A DNA stretch of 64,000 nucleotides from Lysinibacillus sp. 2017. GTDB lineage: Bacteria; Bacillota; Bacilli; Bacillales_A; Planococcaceae. Position numbers and translations under genes: made by a program. Under the pieces are notes generated by a model. That model was not told the DNA's origin. It saw only the letters and a program-made list of their open reading frames with translations, and made no database searches. The stretch is from contig NZ_CP029002.1 in NCBI RefSeq assembly GCF_003073375.1, positions 2,156,001 through 2,220,000 of the forward strand, given 5' to 3'. Of the stretch, positions 28,319-37,300 are shown piece after piece; positions within the stretch are counted from its first letter, which is position 1; each line of letters begins with the position of its first letter.

Positions 28319-29632
28319 TTTAGCAGACTTGAGCGATTGTTCTGTTTGCTTCGTAAAGTCAGCAGGTGTTATATCTCCACTAACTAATGACTGCAATAAA
28401 TTATAATGTGTGTCTGCTGCTGAAGCAGGCATTTGTACATCAGCAAATAGTGTAATATTTTTTGCTTTGTTTAAATCATTTAAAACGTCAATATTCATTT
28501 GTGGTAAATCAAGTGAAGACGTATCTACCTTTGTAGCTGGAATTACGCCCGCTTTAGTGAACGATTGTTTACCCCATTCTTCGATAAAGTAACGAACGAA
28601 TTCTTTTGATTCGTCTTTTACCTTTGAATTTTCAGAAACGAATAGACCAACACCTGGTCCACCGATCCAGCTATCTGCTGCACCCGCGCCACTCTCGTAA
28701 TTAGGGAAATTAAAGTATCCAATTCGATCTTTAAATTCTTGTGTTGTTTCATCACTCGTTGTGAAATTCGGTAATTCCCAACTACCCATTAGATACATGG
28801 CTGCCGTTTCATTTAAAAATTCAACTTTTGCTTCGTCATTTGATAAACCATTTGTCCCTTTACTAAAAGCACCTAATGCAGCTAATTCTTTGAAATCTGC
28901 CGCTGCTTGTTCTAAATCATCGTTTTCAAATGATACTTCTTGTGCAATTGCTTCAGAAATAAGTGTTGAGCCACCCAGACGATCTGCTAAGTACATATAC
29001 CATAGCGAGCCTGTCCACCCCTCTTTATTTCCAAGTGCAATTGGTGTTACACCACTTGATTTTAATGTTTTTACAACATTTACAAATTCAGCGTATGTTG
29101 TCGGTACTTCTAAACCATTCTTTTTGAAAATTTCTTTGTTGTAGTAAACTGGTGCAATATTTAACTCGATTGGTAGACCATATGTCTTGTCATCAAAGGC
29201 ATATGCTTCTGTTGTACCACCAACGAATTGGTCTTTTAAATTATCTTTTGCTAATACGTCAGACAAGTCTGCCATTAAACCACCTTCAACGAATGGTTTT
29301 AAATAACCAGCTGCCCATGTCACCCCTACATCAGGCAATTCGTTTGATGAAGAAAGAACTTTGATTTTATCTTTGTATTGCTCATTTTCTAAATACTCTA
29401 CTTGAATTTTTACACCTGGATTGTCATCCTCATACTTTTTAACAACCGATTCAACAATTTGATTTTGCGTTTTTGAACTACCCGGTGGCCAAATATGCAT
29501 GAATTTTACAACCTTGTTTCCATCCCCACTAACTGAACTATCACTACTCGAAGAACTACATCCACCTAATACTAATAGTGCCCCAACTATACTAGCTAAG
29601 AAAAATGTATGCGCTTTCTTAAACCTTTTCAT
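28316..29632 (-). CDS. Sugar-binding lipoprotein (CUT1 family 1)
   Basis: The 438-residue exported lipoprotein has a signal peptide with lipobox LGGC (Cys about residue 25), a Ser-rich spacer and a two-lobed family 1 solute-binding fold (PVYYNKEIFKKNGLEVPTTY, MYLMGSWELPNF). It would capture an oligosaccharide outside the membrane and deliver it to the two permeases. GGGGGGAG precedes the ATG. Its position first in the uptake operon, followed by a folded RNA, fits high expression of this component. Confidence 0.9.
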   Translation of the reverse strand: MKRFKKAHTFFLASIVGALLVLGGCSSSSSDSSVSGDGNKVVKFMHIWPPGSSKTQNQIVESVVKKYEDDNPGVKIQVEYLENEQYKDKIKVLSSSNELPDVGVTWAAGYLKPFVEGGLMADLSDVLAKDNLKDQFVGGTTEAYAFDDKTYGLPIELNIAPVYYNKEIFKKNGLEVPTTYAEFVNVVKTLKSSGVTPIALGNKEGWTGSLWYMYLADRLGGSTLISEAIAQEVSFENDDLEQAAADFKELAALGAFSKGTNGLSNDEAKVEFLNETAAMYLMGSWELPNFTTSDETTQEFKDRIGYFNFPNYESGAGAADSWIGGPGVGLFVSENSKVKDESKEFVRYFIEEWGKQSFTKAGVIPATKVDTSSLDLPQMNIDVLNDLNKAKNITLFADVQMPASAADTHYNLLQSLVSGDITPADFTKQTEQSLKSAK

Positions 29633-29660
29633 TATAATCTCCCCCCCATATGTGATTAAG

Positions 29661-29690
29661 ATTATAATATCAAAAATAAGAGACTGAAAA
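29661..29690 (-). promoter_or_regulatory. Candidate sigma-A promoter of the binding-protein operon
   Basis: On the minus strand a TTTTCA -35-like box (29685-29690) and a consensus TATAAT -10 box (29661-29666) are 18 nt apart, just after the yesN-like stop codon and upstream of the binding-protein start. Sugar-responsive activation by the YesN-like regulator is inferred. Confidence 0.5.
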
Positions 29691-29697
29691 TTCCAAA

Positions 29698-30432
29698 TTA
29701 TTTAGGATAAACCCCATTATCTTTGGAATGTCTTTGTTTTCGGTATTGATTTGGTGTAATCTTCTCATACTCTTTAAAAATTTGGATGAAATACTTAGAA
29801 GTTTTGTAGCCTACTCGAATTGAAATTTCTTCAATTGAGTAATTGTGCTCTAATAATAATTTCTTTGCTTCTTTAATACGGTAATTCGTGAGGTATTGCA
29901 AAAAATTCACACCAACAGATTGCTTAAAAAGAGAGCTAAAATAACTCGTATTAAGGTGTACAATCTCAGATAATTCTTGTAACGTTAGGGGTTCATTAAA
30001 ATGTGTATGAATATAATTTAACGCTTGTTGAATACTGGCGTGATCCGCGCTTGGTATAATCTTCACGTGCTTTATACTTTGATCAATCACTTCTAATAAT
30101 GCTTCCCTTGAAACAGGCTTTATCAAATACTTTTCGACATGCAAATCGATTGCTTGCTGCGCATAAGAAAAGTCAGCATGTGCCGATAAAATAATCACAA
30201 TTAAATCCGGTTGTTTTTGTCGTAGCTTTTTTAAGAATGTGAGGCCGTCAATTTCAGGAAGCTGAATATCAAGAATTAATACGTGTATAGGTGCAAGCTG
30301 GAAATACTCATTAGCTTCATAAACATCGGCTGCTGTATAAACAGTGATGGCTTGTCTATTTTTTTCAATCATATTTTTTAGACTTTTTCGAACAATCGCT
30401 TCATCTTCAATAATTAATAACTGAATTGTCAT
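29698..30432 (-). CDS. yesN: Response regulator, YesN-like (REC-AraC)
   Basis: The 244-residue protein has an N-terminal receiver domain with the phospho-acceptor Asp in VLILDIQLPEIDGL and the switch Lys in YLIKPVS. Its C-terminal AraC/XylS pair of helix-turn-helix motifs ends in NQYRKQR. It overlaps the sensor gene by 4 nt (ATGA). In bacilli, YesMN/LytTR-like pairs of this type activate adjacent uptake operons for plant oligosaccharides, so the operon at 24-29.6 kb is the likely target. Confidence 0.88.
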   Translation of the reverse strand: MTIQLLIIEDEAIVRKSLKNMIEKNRQAITVYTAADVYEANEYFQLAPIHVLILDIQLPEIDGLTFLKKLRQKQPDLIVIILSAHADFSYAQQAIDLHVEKYLIKPVSREALLEVIDQSIKHVKIIPSADHASIQQALNYIHTHFNEPLTLQELSEIVHLNTSYFSSLFKQSVGVNFLQYLTNYRIKEAKKLLLEHNYSIEEISIRVGYKTSKYFIQIFKEYEKITPNQYRKQRHSKDNGVYPK

Positions 30433-32138
30433 GAGTATTTTTCCTCCTTAGGTAAAATAAGTGACACTTTAGTACCTTCAGTTTCATCGCTTTTGAAGTA
30501 CAGTGAATCTGCAACATTTTCTGAATAATGAATAGCGAGTCGCAACCGAATATTATGAATGCCGATATGATTCATGCCCGTTGGAATATCTGTCACTTTA
30601 TTTAAATTTTCTAGCGTAGTTGCAGGCATCCCTTTCCCATTATCTTGAATGATAATCGATAATAAGTGCGGCCCTTTTGAACAAATTTTTATATCTATAA
30701 TCCCTTTTGTGCGTTGTGGCTCAATCCCATGAATAATCGCATTCTCAATAAATGGCTGCAATATTAGTTTGGGAATCTGAACGGATTTAAGTTCCGGTTC
30801 ACATTGAATACGCCATGTTAAACGGTCATCTAAACGCATCTTCATCAAATTTAAATAATGCTCAACTTGCTCCAATTCCTGTTCAAGAGTAACAACATCT
30901 GTGACCGTTGTTGAAGCGCTAACACTATATTTAAACAGGGCAGACATGGATAACACATAATCCGCAAGCTCGTCCTTGCCATCATCGATCAATTTCCAAT
31001 AAAATGTATTTAATGTATTGTATAAGAAATGCGGATTGATTTGAGATTGTAATGCTTTCAATTCTGCTTGCTGTTGAAGTAGTTGCTTTTCATATACCTC
31101 TTCAATAAGCCTTTCGATATCAGTAATAAATTGATTGTAGGTATGATGTAAGGTATGCATTTCAAGAGAGCTGTTCGTTTCTTCAATATGTAGCAGCTGC
31201 CTTTTTGGTCCCTTACGCATCGCCTCGATAAGCTGTTTTAATGGCGATGTGATATAGGATGCAATAATCCAAGACAATAAAAAGCCCAGCACGACACCAA
31301 TTAGCGCAATACCAACTAAAAATAACTGAATCTTTTGTATTTTTAAATTATAACTTTCCATTGATTGTGCAACATAGATTGTCCACTCAGTTCGTGGTGA
31401 CACACTTTTAACGACATAAAATGGCTCGTCGTCGATGGAGATTTTCCCTTCATCCGTAAGCAATACGTTAGACGAATTTTTCCCTGTAAGAAACTGTTTT
31501 GAATGGTCAAAGATTTGAATAAAGTTATCGGTATCACCAAACTGCGTATCGAAATATTCATTTGAAAGTTTCAATACTAGAAACCCACTATTTTCATAGG
31601 AGTGGTTCATTAATCTTATGACTTTAATCGCATAAGAATACCTATGACTTTTCGAATCCTGCCCTACCCATATAAGTTGTCCTTTTGCATCTAAAGCCTT
31701 TTGAATCGATTGATCATCGATAATCACCGTTAAATCTTGGGAGGCCGGAAACAATCCCGTTCCGTCTAATGCATAAAAACGGTAATCTGAAATACTCTCA
31801 ACATAAGGATAGTAACGATTTAACGTTCGCTTAAAAGTCTGCGCTTGTAGGCTTGCCATATCAGGGTGACTTAACAATTGATACATTAAATTTTGAATAT
31901 CCTCATCGGTTGAAACTTGTGACGCAATCATACTTACCTGTGAATACTTTGCATCAATTGCGCTGTTTAATTCGACGCTCGTTTGTTCTAACTGCGCTTG
32001 TACAATTTCATCATAAACAGAAGAAAATTTATTATATCCGATTAAAGTAACCGCACTAATAATGACGAGGGACACGACTGAAAATAGTAAAAACATTTGA
32101 TTATGTAACGTATTATACTTTTTTATAAATGCTCTCAT
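30429..32138 (-). CDS. yesM: Sensor histidine kinase, YesM-like
   Basis: The 569-residue membrane kinase has an N-terminal helix (about residues 14-36), an extracytoplasmic sensor of about 240 residues, a second helix (about 275-298), HAMP, a His_kinase domain with ALQSQINPHFLYNTLNTF, and an ATPase domain (IENAIIHGIEP, DNGKGM). It probably senses the sugar or the loaded binding protein and phosphorylates the YesN-like partner. AAAGGA precedes the ATG. Only 36 nt separate it from the divergent PucR-like start. Confidence 0.88.
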   Translation of the reverse strand: MRAFIKKYNTLHNQMFLLFSVVSLVIISAVTLIGYNKFSSVYDEIVQAQLEQTSVELNSAIDAKYSQVSMIASQVSTDEDIQNLMYQLLSHPDMASLQAQTFKRTLNRYYPYVESISDYRFYALDGTGLFPASQDLTVIIDDQSIQKALDAKGQLIWVGQDSKSHRYSYAIKVIRLMNHSYENSGFLVLKLSNEYFDTQFGDTDNFIQIFDHSKQFLTGKNSSNVLLTDEGKISIDDEPFYVVKSVSPRTEWTIYVAQSMESYNLKIQKIQLFLVGIALIGVVLGFLLSWIIASYITSPLKQLIEAMRKGPKRQLLHIEETNSSLEMHTLHHTYNQFITDIERLIEEVYEKQLLQQQAELKALQSQINPHFLYNTLNTFYWKLIDDGKDELADYVLSMSALFKYSVSASTTVTDVVTLEQELEQVEHYLNLMKMRLDDRLTWRIQCEPELKSVQIPKLILQPFIENAIIHGIEPQRTKGIIDIKICSKGPHLLSIIIQDNGKGMPATTLENLNKVTDIPTGMNHIGIHNIRLRLAIHYSENVADSLYFKSDETEGTKVSLILPKEEKYS

Positions 32139-32174
32139 TACATCATTCCTTTAGTCAAAGTGGAGGGAAAAACA

Positions 32175-33071
32175 ATGAATTATAAATTGTTATTTGAAAC
32201 ATTTCCGCAATTAACCGATTATCGAACAGATACCGCCAATAAGTTTATCTTTCAAAGTGAGTATGGTTTATTAGAAGTGCCCAAAAGTCAATTAACCGAG
32301 CAAGAACGTACAGTGCTGTCGATCTTCTTGAAACCCCTACCTGAATATTTTGATATGCAACATCTTTGGATGCGTTTTTTTACAGATGAATCCATACAAC
32401 CGCCCGAAGATATTCATCATTTTCAATTATTAAAAGTGGTCTTTTTAGAACCTTTTCATAAAATTAATGACTTGCAACATGTTTTGGAGTCTATTGCAGG
32501 TTGCTTTTGCTATATATTACCATTTGATGAACTAACATATGGTGTTTTACTAGTAAATGGTGAAGAATTTATAAATTTTACGCCGTTTATTGCGTTGATT
32601 GAAGATGATTTTAAAACATCTTTCACCATAATGACAACCCCTCTTGAACAAAAAGATAGATTGCGAGAAAGCTATCAATTGCTGCAAAGCATTCCAAATG
32701 AAATATGCCATTCCGATCGAAAAGTGGTTTTTGAACTCGACGAAATGATTTTAACGAAAATGCTAACAGCTACCCTTGACCGTGAAAGAGAACAATTCGT
32801 TTCCATCATCCTAAAAGAATCGGTTGCTGAAAGAACTCTATTAGAAACGGTTGAATGTTATATACAACATATTTGTAATTTTAGTCAAACAGCGAAAGCA
32901 CTCTATATTCATCGAAATACGCTTCAAAAGCGACTGGAACGTTTTGAAGAATTAAGTGGCAGAAATTTAAAAAGTAGTGATGACCTTCTAAAAATAAGCA
33001 TTGCTTTAAAATTGTACAAAATGCACACTCACTCATATGAAAGAGTGGCAGAAACTCCTCTAGGCACATAA
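32175..33071 (+). CDS. PucR/CdaR-type helix-turn-helix regulator
   Basis: The 298-residue protein has a divergent N-terminal sensor part and a C-terminal PucR-type helix-turn-helix (VECYIQHICNFSQTAKALYI, HRNTLQKRLERFEELSGRNL). The ATG at 32175 follows GGAGGG by 7 nt; the in-frame GTG at 32160 is upstream of that site. It precedes the ATPase gene by 48 nt with no terminator, so both are probably cotranscribed. It may control the ATPase gene, or couple sugar uptake to carbon status; this is inferred. Confidence 0.72.
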   Translation: MNYKLLFETFPQLTDYRTDTANKFIFQSEYGLLEVPKSQLTEQERTVLSIFLKPLPEYFDMQHLWMRFFTDESIQPPEDIHHFQLLKVVFLEPFHKINDLQHVLESIAGCFCYILPFDELTYGVLLVNGEEFINFTPFIALIEDDFKTSFTIMTTPLEQKDRLRESYQLLQSIPNEICHSDRKVVFELDEMILTKMLTATLDREREQFVSIILKESVAERTLLETVECYIQHICNFSQTAKALYIHRNTLQKRLERFEELSGRNLKSSDDLLKISIALKLYKMHTHSYERVAETPLGT

Positions 33072-33119
33072 TGTAATTTGAATTACGCTTAATCTATCTT
33101 AATAAGGGAGTTGAAGAGA

Positions 33120-34220
33120 ATGGCAGAAATTCGTTTAGAACATATTTATAAAATTTACGATAAAGAAAATGAAGCTGTGAAAGATTTCAATTTGCATATT
33201 AATGACAAAGAATTTATTGTTTTTGTAGGACCTTCTGGTTGTGGGAAATCTACAACATTACGTATGATTGCAGGGCTTGAAGAGATTTCAAAAGGTGAAC
33301 TCTATATTGACGATCAACTTATGAATAATGTAGAACCTAAAAATAGAGATATAGCGATGGTTTTCCAAAGTTATGCGCTTTATCCACATATGACGGTTTT
33401 TGAAAATATGGCCTTTGGATTAAAGCTTGCCAAAGTACCCAAACAAGAAATTGAGCGTCGTGTAAATGAGGCTGCTGTAATATTAGGCCTTGAGCCGTAT
33501 TTAAAGAGAAAACCAAAAGCCTTATCTGGCGGACAACGGCAACGTGTAGCACTAGGTCGCGCTATTGTACGTAAAGCAAAAGTATTTTTAATGGATGAGC
33601 CATTATCCAATCTCGATGCAAAATTACGTGTACAAATGCGTGCAGAAATCCAAAAATTACATCGAAATATAAACACGACAACCATTTATGTAACGCATGA
33701 CCAAACAGAAGCTATGACAATGGCCACTCGTATCGTTGTTATGAAAGACGGGGTTATTCAACAAATTGGGACACCTGAAGAAGTATATACAAACCCTAAT
33801 AATGTTTTTGTAGGGAGCTTTATTGGCTCACCCGCAATGAACTTCTTCAATGCTAGAATTTCTGGTCAGCATTTTGTAATCGGCGACCATAAAGTTGCGA
33901 TTCCGCAAGCGTACCTACACGTATTAAAAAATGGGACGGAAACAATTGTTGGGATTCGCCCTGAACATATTATAGTTGGACAAACTAGCGAAAATACCTT
34001 CCCTTCTGCAATTGAAGTTAAGGAATCACTAGGTGCAGAATCTTATATTCATAGTACAGTAAATGGACAAAGCTTTATTACGAAGGTTTCAGGAGATACA
34101 TCTTTCACGGTAGGTAAAGAATATAACTTTTCTTTCCAACCGGACAAATTACATTTCTTCGATAGTGTTTCAGAACAAGCCATTCCTAGTGAATCCGTGA
34201 AATTAGTTCAAACAATTTAA
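33120..34220 (+). CDS. msmX: Multi-sugar ABC transporter ATPase, MsmX/UgpC-like
   Basis: The 366-residue ATPase has Walker A GPSGCGKSTT, signature LSGGQRQRVALGRA, Walker B VFLMDEPLSNLDA and a C-terminal TOBE-type regulatory domain (TIVGIRPEHI). Length equals MsmX (about 365). In B. subtilis MsmX serves several CUT1 importers whose operons lack their own ATPase; the permease operon here also lacks one, which fits. The ATG at 33120 has GGGAG 9 nt upstream; the TTG at 33111 is too close to it. Confidence 0.92.
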   Translation: MAEIRLEHIYKIYDKENEAVKDFNLHINDKEFIVFVGPSGCGKSTTLRMIAGLEEISKGELYIDDQLMNNVEPKNRDIAMVFQSYALYPHMTVFENMAFGLKLAKVPKQEIERRVNEAAVILGLEPYLKRKPKALSGGQRQRVALGRAIVRKAKVFLMDEPLSNLDAKLRVQMRAEIQKLHRNINTTTIYVTHDQTEAMTMATRIVVMKDGVIQQIGTPEEVYTNPNNVFVGSFIGSPAMNFFNARISGQHFVIGDHKVAIPQAYLHVLKNGTETIVGIRPEHIIVGQTSENTFPSAIEVKESLGAESYIHSTVNGQSFITKVSGDTSFTVGKEYNFSFQPDKLHFFDSVSEQAIPSESVKLVQTI

Positions 34221-34271
34221 AATTTTGGATATAATCTATGTTTTATCATAAACCTTCAATAGCAAAAACAT

Positions 34272-34312
34272 AACGGCTTGAGCATTAATTTAATGTCTCA
34301 AGCCGTTTCAAT
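34272..34312 (+). terminator. Terminator of the pucR-like/msmX unit
   Basis: A perfect 11-bp stem AACGGCTTGAG/CTCAAGCCGTT is followed by a T-rich stretch on the plus strand. Confidence 0.8.
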
Positions 34313-34361
34313 TCGTTTTATTGTATTGTTGTTTAATCGCTCGCGGGGATGTCTAACGTTT

Positions 34362-37300
34362 TTATTTATTGTTAATCAGGTAGCGTAACATTACGGTACT
34401 TTCTTCAATTTTATAAGAAAGTCCTAACCAATAAAGTCCTTTTTCTTCATTCGTAAGATCGATTGTGAACAATTCTGGGTGTTCATCCAATCCTTTTACG
34501 TCTACCTCTTTCGATTCTTGAATGATTGTGTTACTAAATACAACTGAAACAGGTTTAACTTTCAGACCATCTATCCCTCTCACAATGTTTTCTATCTCTA
34601 TTACTGAACCTTTCATTTCTCCCATTTCAACAAATTGAGGATTGGCATTCAGTGTCATTAATTTACGTAACCCTTTTAATGTAGAGAAATCTGTTATTTC
34701 ATTTGCCGAAATAGTGAGTGTCTCTAAATTTTTTGCGTATTGTAAACCTTCTAGAGATCGTATTCCTTGTGATTCACTTGTTAAAGTTGTTAGGTTTTGC
34801 ATATCCCCTAGCGTAATATCACCATTTATACCTAATGTTGTTTTAATAGCATTACTTAAAGCGGCATCTGAAATTGCAATGACTTGATTAAAATCAATTG
34901 CTACTAGACCTAGCTTTGCTGCATTTAATGCGGTTAATGCTTCATCGACTTCTGTTTGGGAAGCATTTATATCTGCTAAAACTGCATTTGCATTTGTGAT
35001 GGCATTTTGTAAAGCTTCCACACTAGCTTCCGTGTAACTTTCTAAATCCTCTGCTTGAGCAATTTCTATACTAGATGCAAGATCATCCGTATATACACGA
35101 TTTGCATTGGCAAAGTGTAATTTTGCGTCACCCCATGTTGCATGGTCAGAGCCATTTCCATTACCGCCGTCTGTCACAACTAATTTAAGTTCCTTTGCTC
35201 CAGCTAGATTGACTTCAACGAATTTATGAGCAGCTTTTGATGCCATTAAACCGCTGTCAAATTGCTTCACGCCATCGACGTATACTTGGAACACGACAGA
35301 CCCTACGCTGTTATACATTTGTCGGTCAACGCCAACAAACGACGTAAAGTAAGCGGCATCTTTATCCGTTAAATCATACACGATTGTAGAGTTAGAATGC
35401 GCGCCAATCCCTTTTTCATATACGACTTCACTACCATTGTCATTCGTTAATTTTAAACGGTTATTACTTATTGCTTTATCTTTTATTGGAGCGGCATAAC
35501 TATTTTGAGTCGAACTCCAATCAAAATCTGAAAGGTAGTTATAATCTCCCATATTTACAACAGCAATCGTTCTCGTTTTTGTTACGGTATTGCCATCATG
35601 ATCTATTACTGTGTAGGTTATTTCATATTTCCCTGGTTTGTTAAAGTTTACTTTATCAATACCTGTCACGTTTACTTGAGAAGTTAAGTCGCCATCTTCG
35701 GCATCAACTGCTGTGTACGCCACATTTACATTAATTGGCTCTCCTACTTTCGTTGCAACTGATTGAGGAATCGAAAGTTCTGGGAGTCCATTCGAGAAAT
35801 AGAACTTCGCATCTGCAAAAGCGGCATGGTCAGAACCGTTATACCCACCATCATTCGCAATCAGTTTTAACTCTTTTACACCTTTTACAGGAATACGCAC
35901 GAATTTTGCTTCTGTGTTATATTTCATAACCCCGCTATTATAAACTTCTTGTCCATCAGCTAGTACTTTGAACGTTACACTTGATGTAGCATTTTCAGCG
36001 ATACTTCTCTCGATACCTACGAATGTTTCAAAGTAATCAAAGTTTTCTCCTTCAAGGTCGTATACAATTTCAGAGTTTGCATGTGTTCCGATACCTTTTT
36101 CAAATTCCTTTGTTTCCCCGTTAACGAGTAATTTAATTATATCGCCTGCTGAAGCCTTATCTTTATTTACTTTGTTCCAAGCTGTGGTAGCAGACTTCCA
36201 ATCGATATCAGTCGCAAACGTTGTATCACTATATACATAGACTTCCTTCGATGTAGTTACGGTATTGCCATCGTTATCTGTGACAGCATAATCCACTTGA
36301 TATAAGCCTGATTTATTCGGCGTATAGCCGTTTACCGTTACTTTCACCGCGCTAAGTAAGTCGCCATCTTCGGCATCAAACGCATTTACACCTTTTAGAA
36401 GATCAAAGTCACTGTTTAATTTCACCATTGCAAAATCTTCTGCGACAGTTAAAACTGGCTTACTTTCGTTTTTCGTAAACTTAGCATCTGCCCAAACGGT
36501 ATGGTCAGCCGCATTCCCATTAATTCCAGCATCCGTTGTGATCAGTTTTACTTCTTTGGCACCCGTTACAGGCACTTTAACAAAATTACTTTCTGTGCTT
36601 GATTCAACTACATCACTCACATATTGCTTTTCGCCATCAACCCAAACTTCAAATGTTGCTGATGACTTACTACCTTTCATCGCTTGGTCGATTCCGATGT
36701 AACTTTCAAAGAAATCAAAGCCTTTATCCTCGATGTTAAACACGACTTCTGATGCAGCATGTGCTCCGATTCCTTTAGCATACGTCGTTTCAAGACCTTG
36801 TCTCATAAGTCCAATTATCCCACCAGATGGCGATTTATCTTTCTGGTAACCACCCCACGCAATCTTTGCAGTTACAGGGCTAATATCTGAAGCGTATTCA
36901 AAGTCACTTACTACAGTAACTTCTGTCGTTTTTGTTTCCGTACTTCCGTTATGATTGATTGTATAAACAATCTTATAAGTACCTTTTTTATTGGTATCCA
37001 CATTTGATGTAACGGTAACGTCTTGTGTAATATCCGTTCCTTGATAGTCAACTGCCTTTACATAATCCATTGGGTCAAATTCTTGTTGTAATTTAAGTGT
37101 TAACTGATTTTCGATAGAAAGTGCTGGTTGGAAAGCCTTAACTCCAACACGTTTTAAACTATTCAGCTTTTTGTCATACGCAATTACTTCATACGTATAG
37201 TTTTCGTTTACATCAACATTTTGATCGACAAACGTTGCAGTTGAAGTAAAGCCAATTACTTTCCCATTACGAATAATTTCATAGCCTAGTAAAGCATTTG

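Noticed and set aside
33337-33685. Two minus-strand ORFs inside the MsmX gene
   Set aside because: They are shadows of a clearly conserved ATPase and lack start signals.
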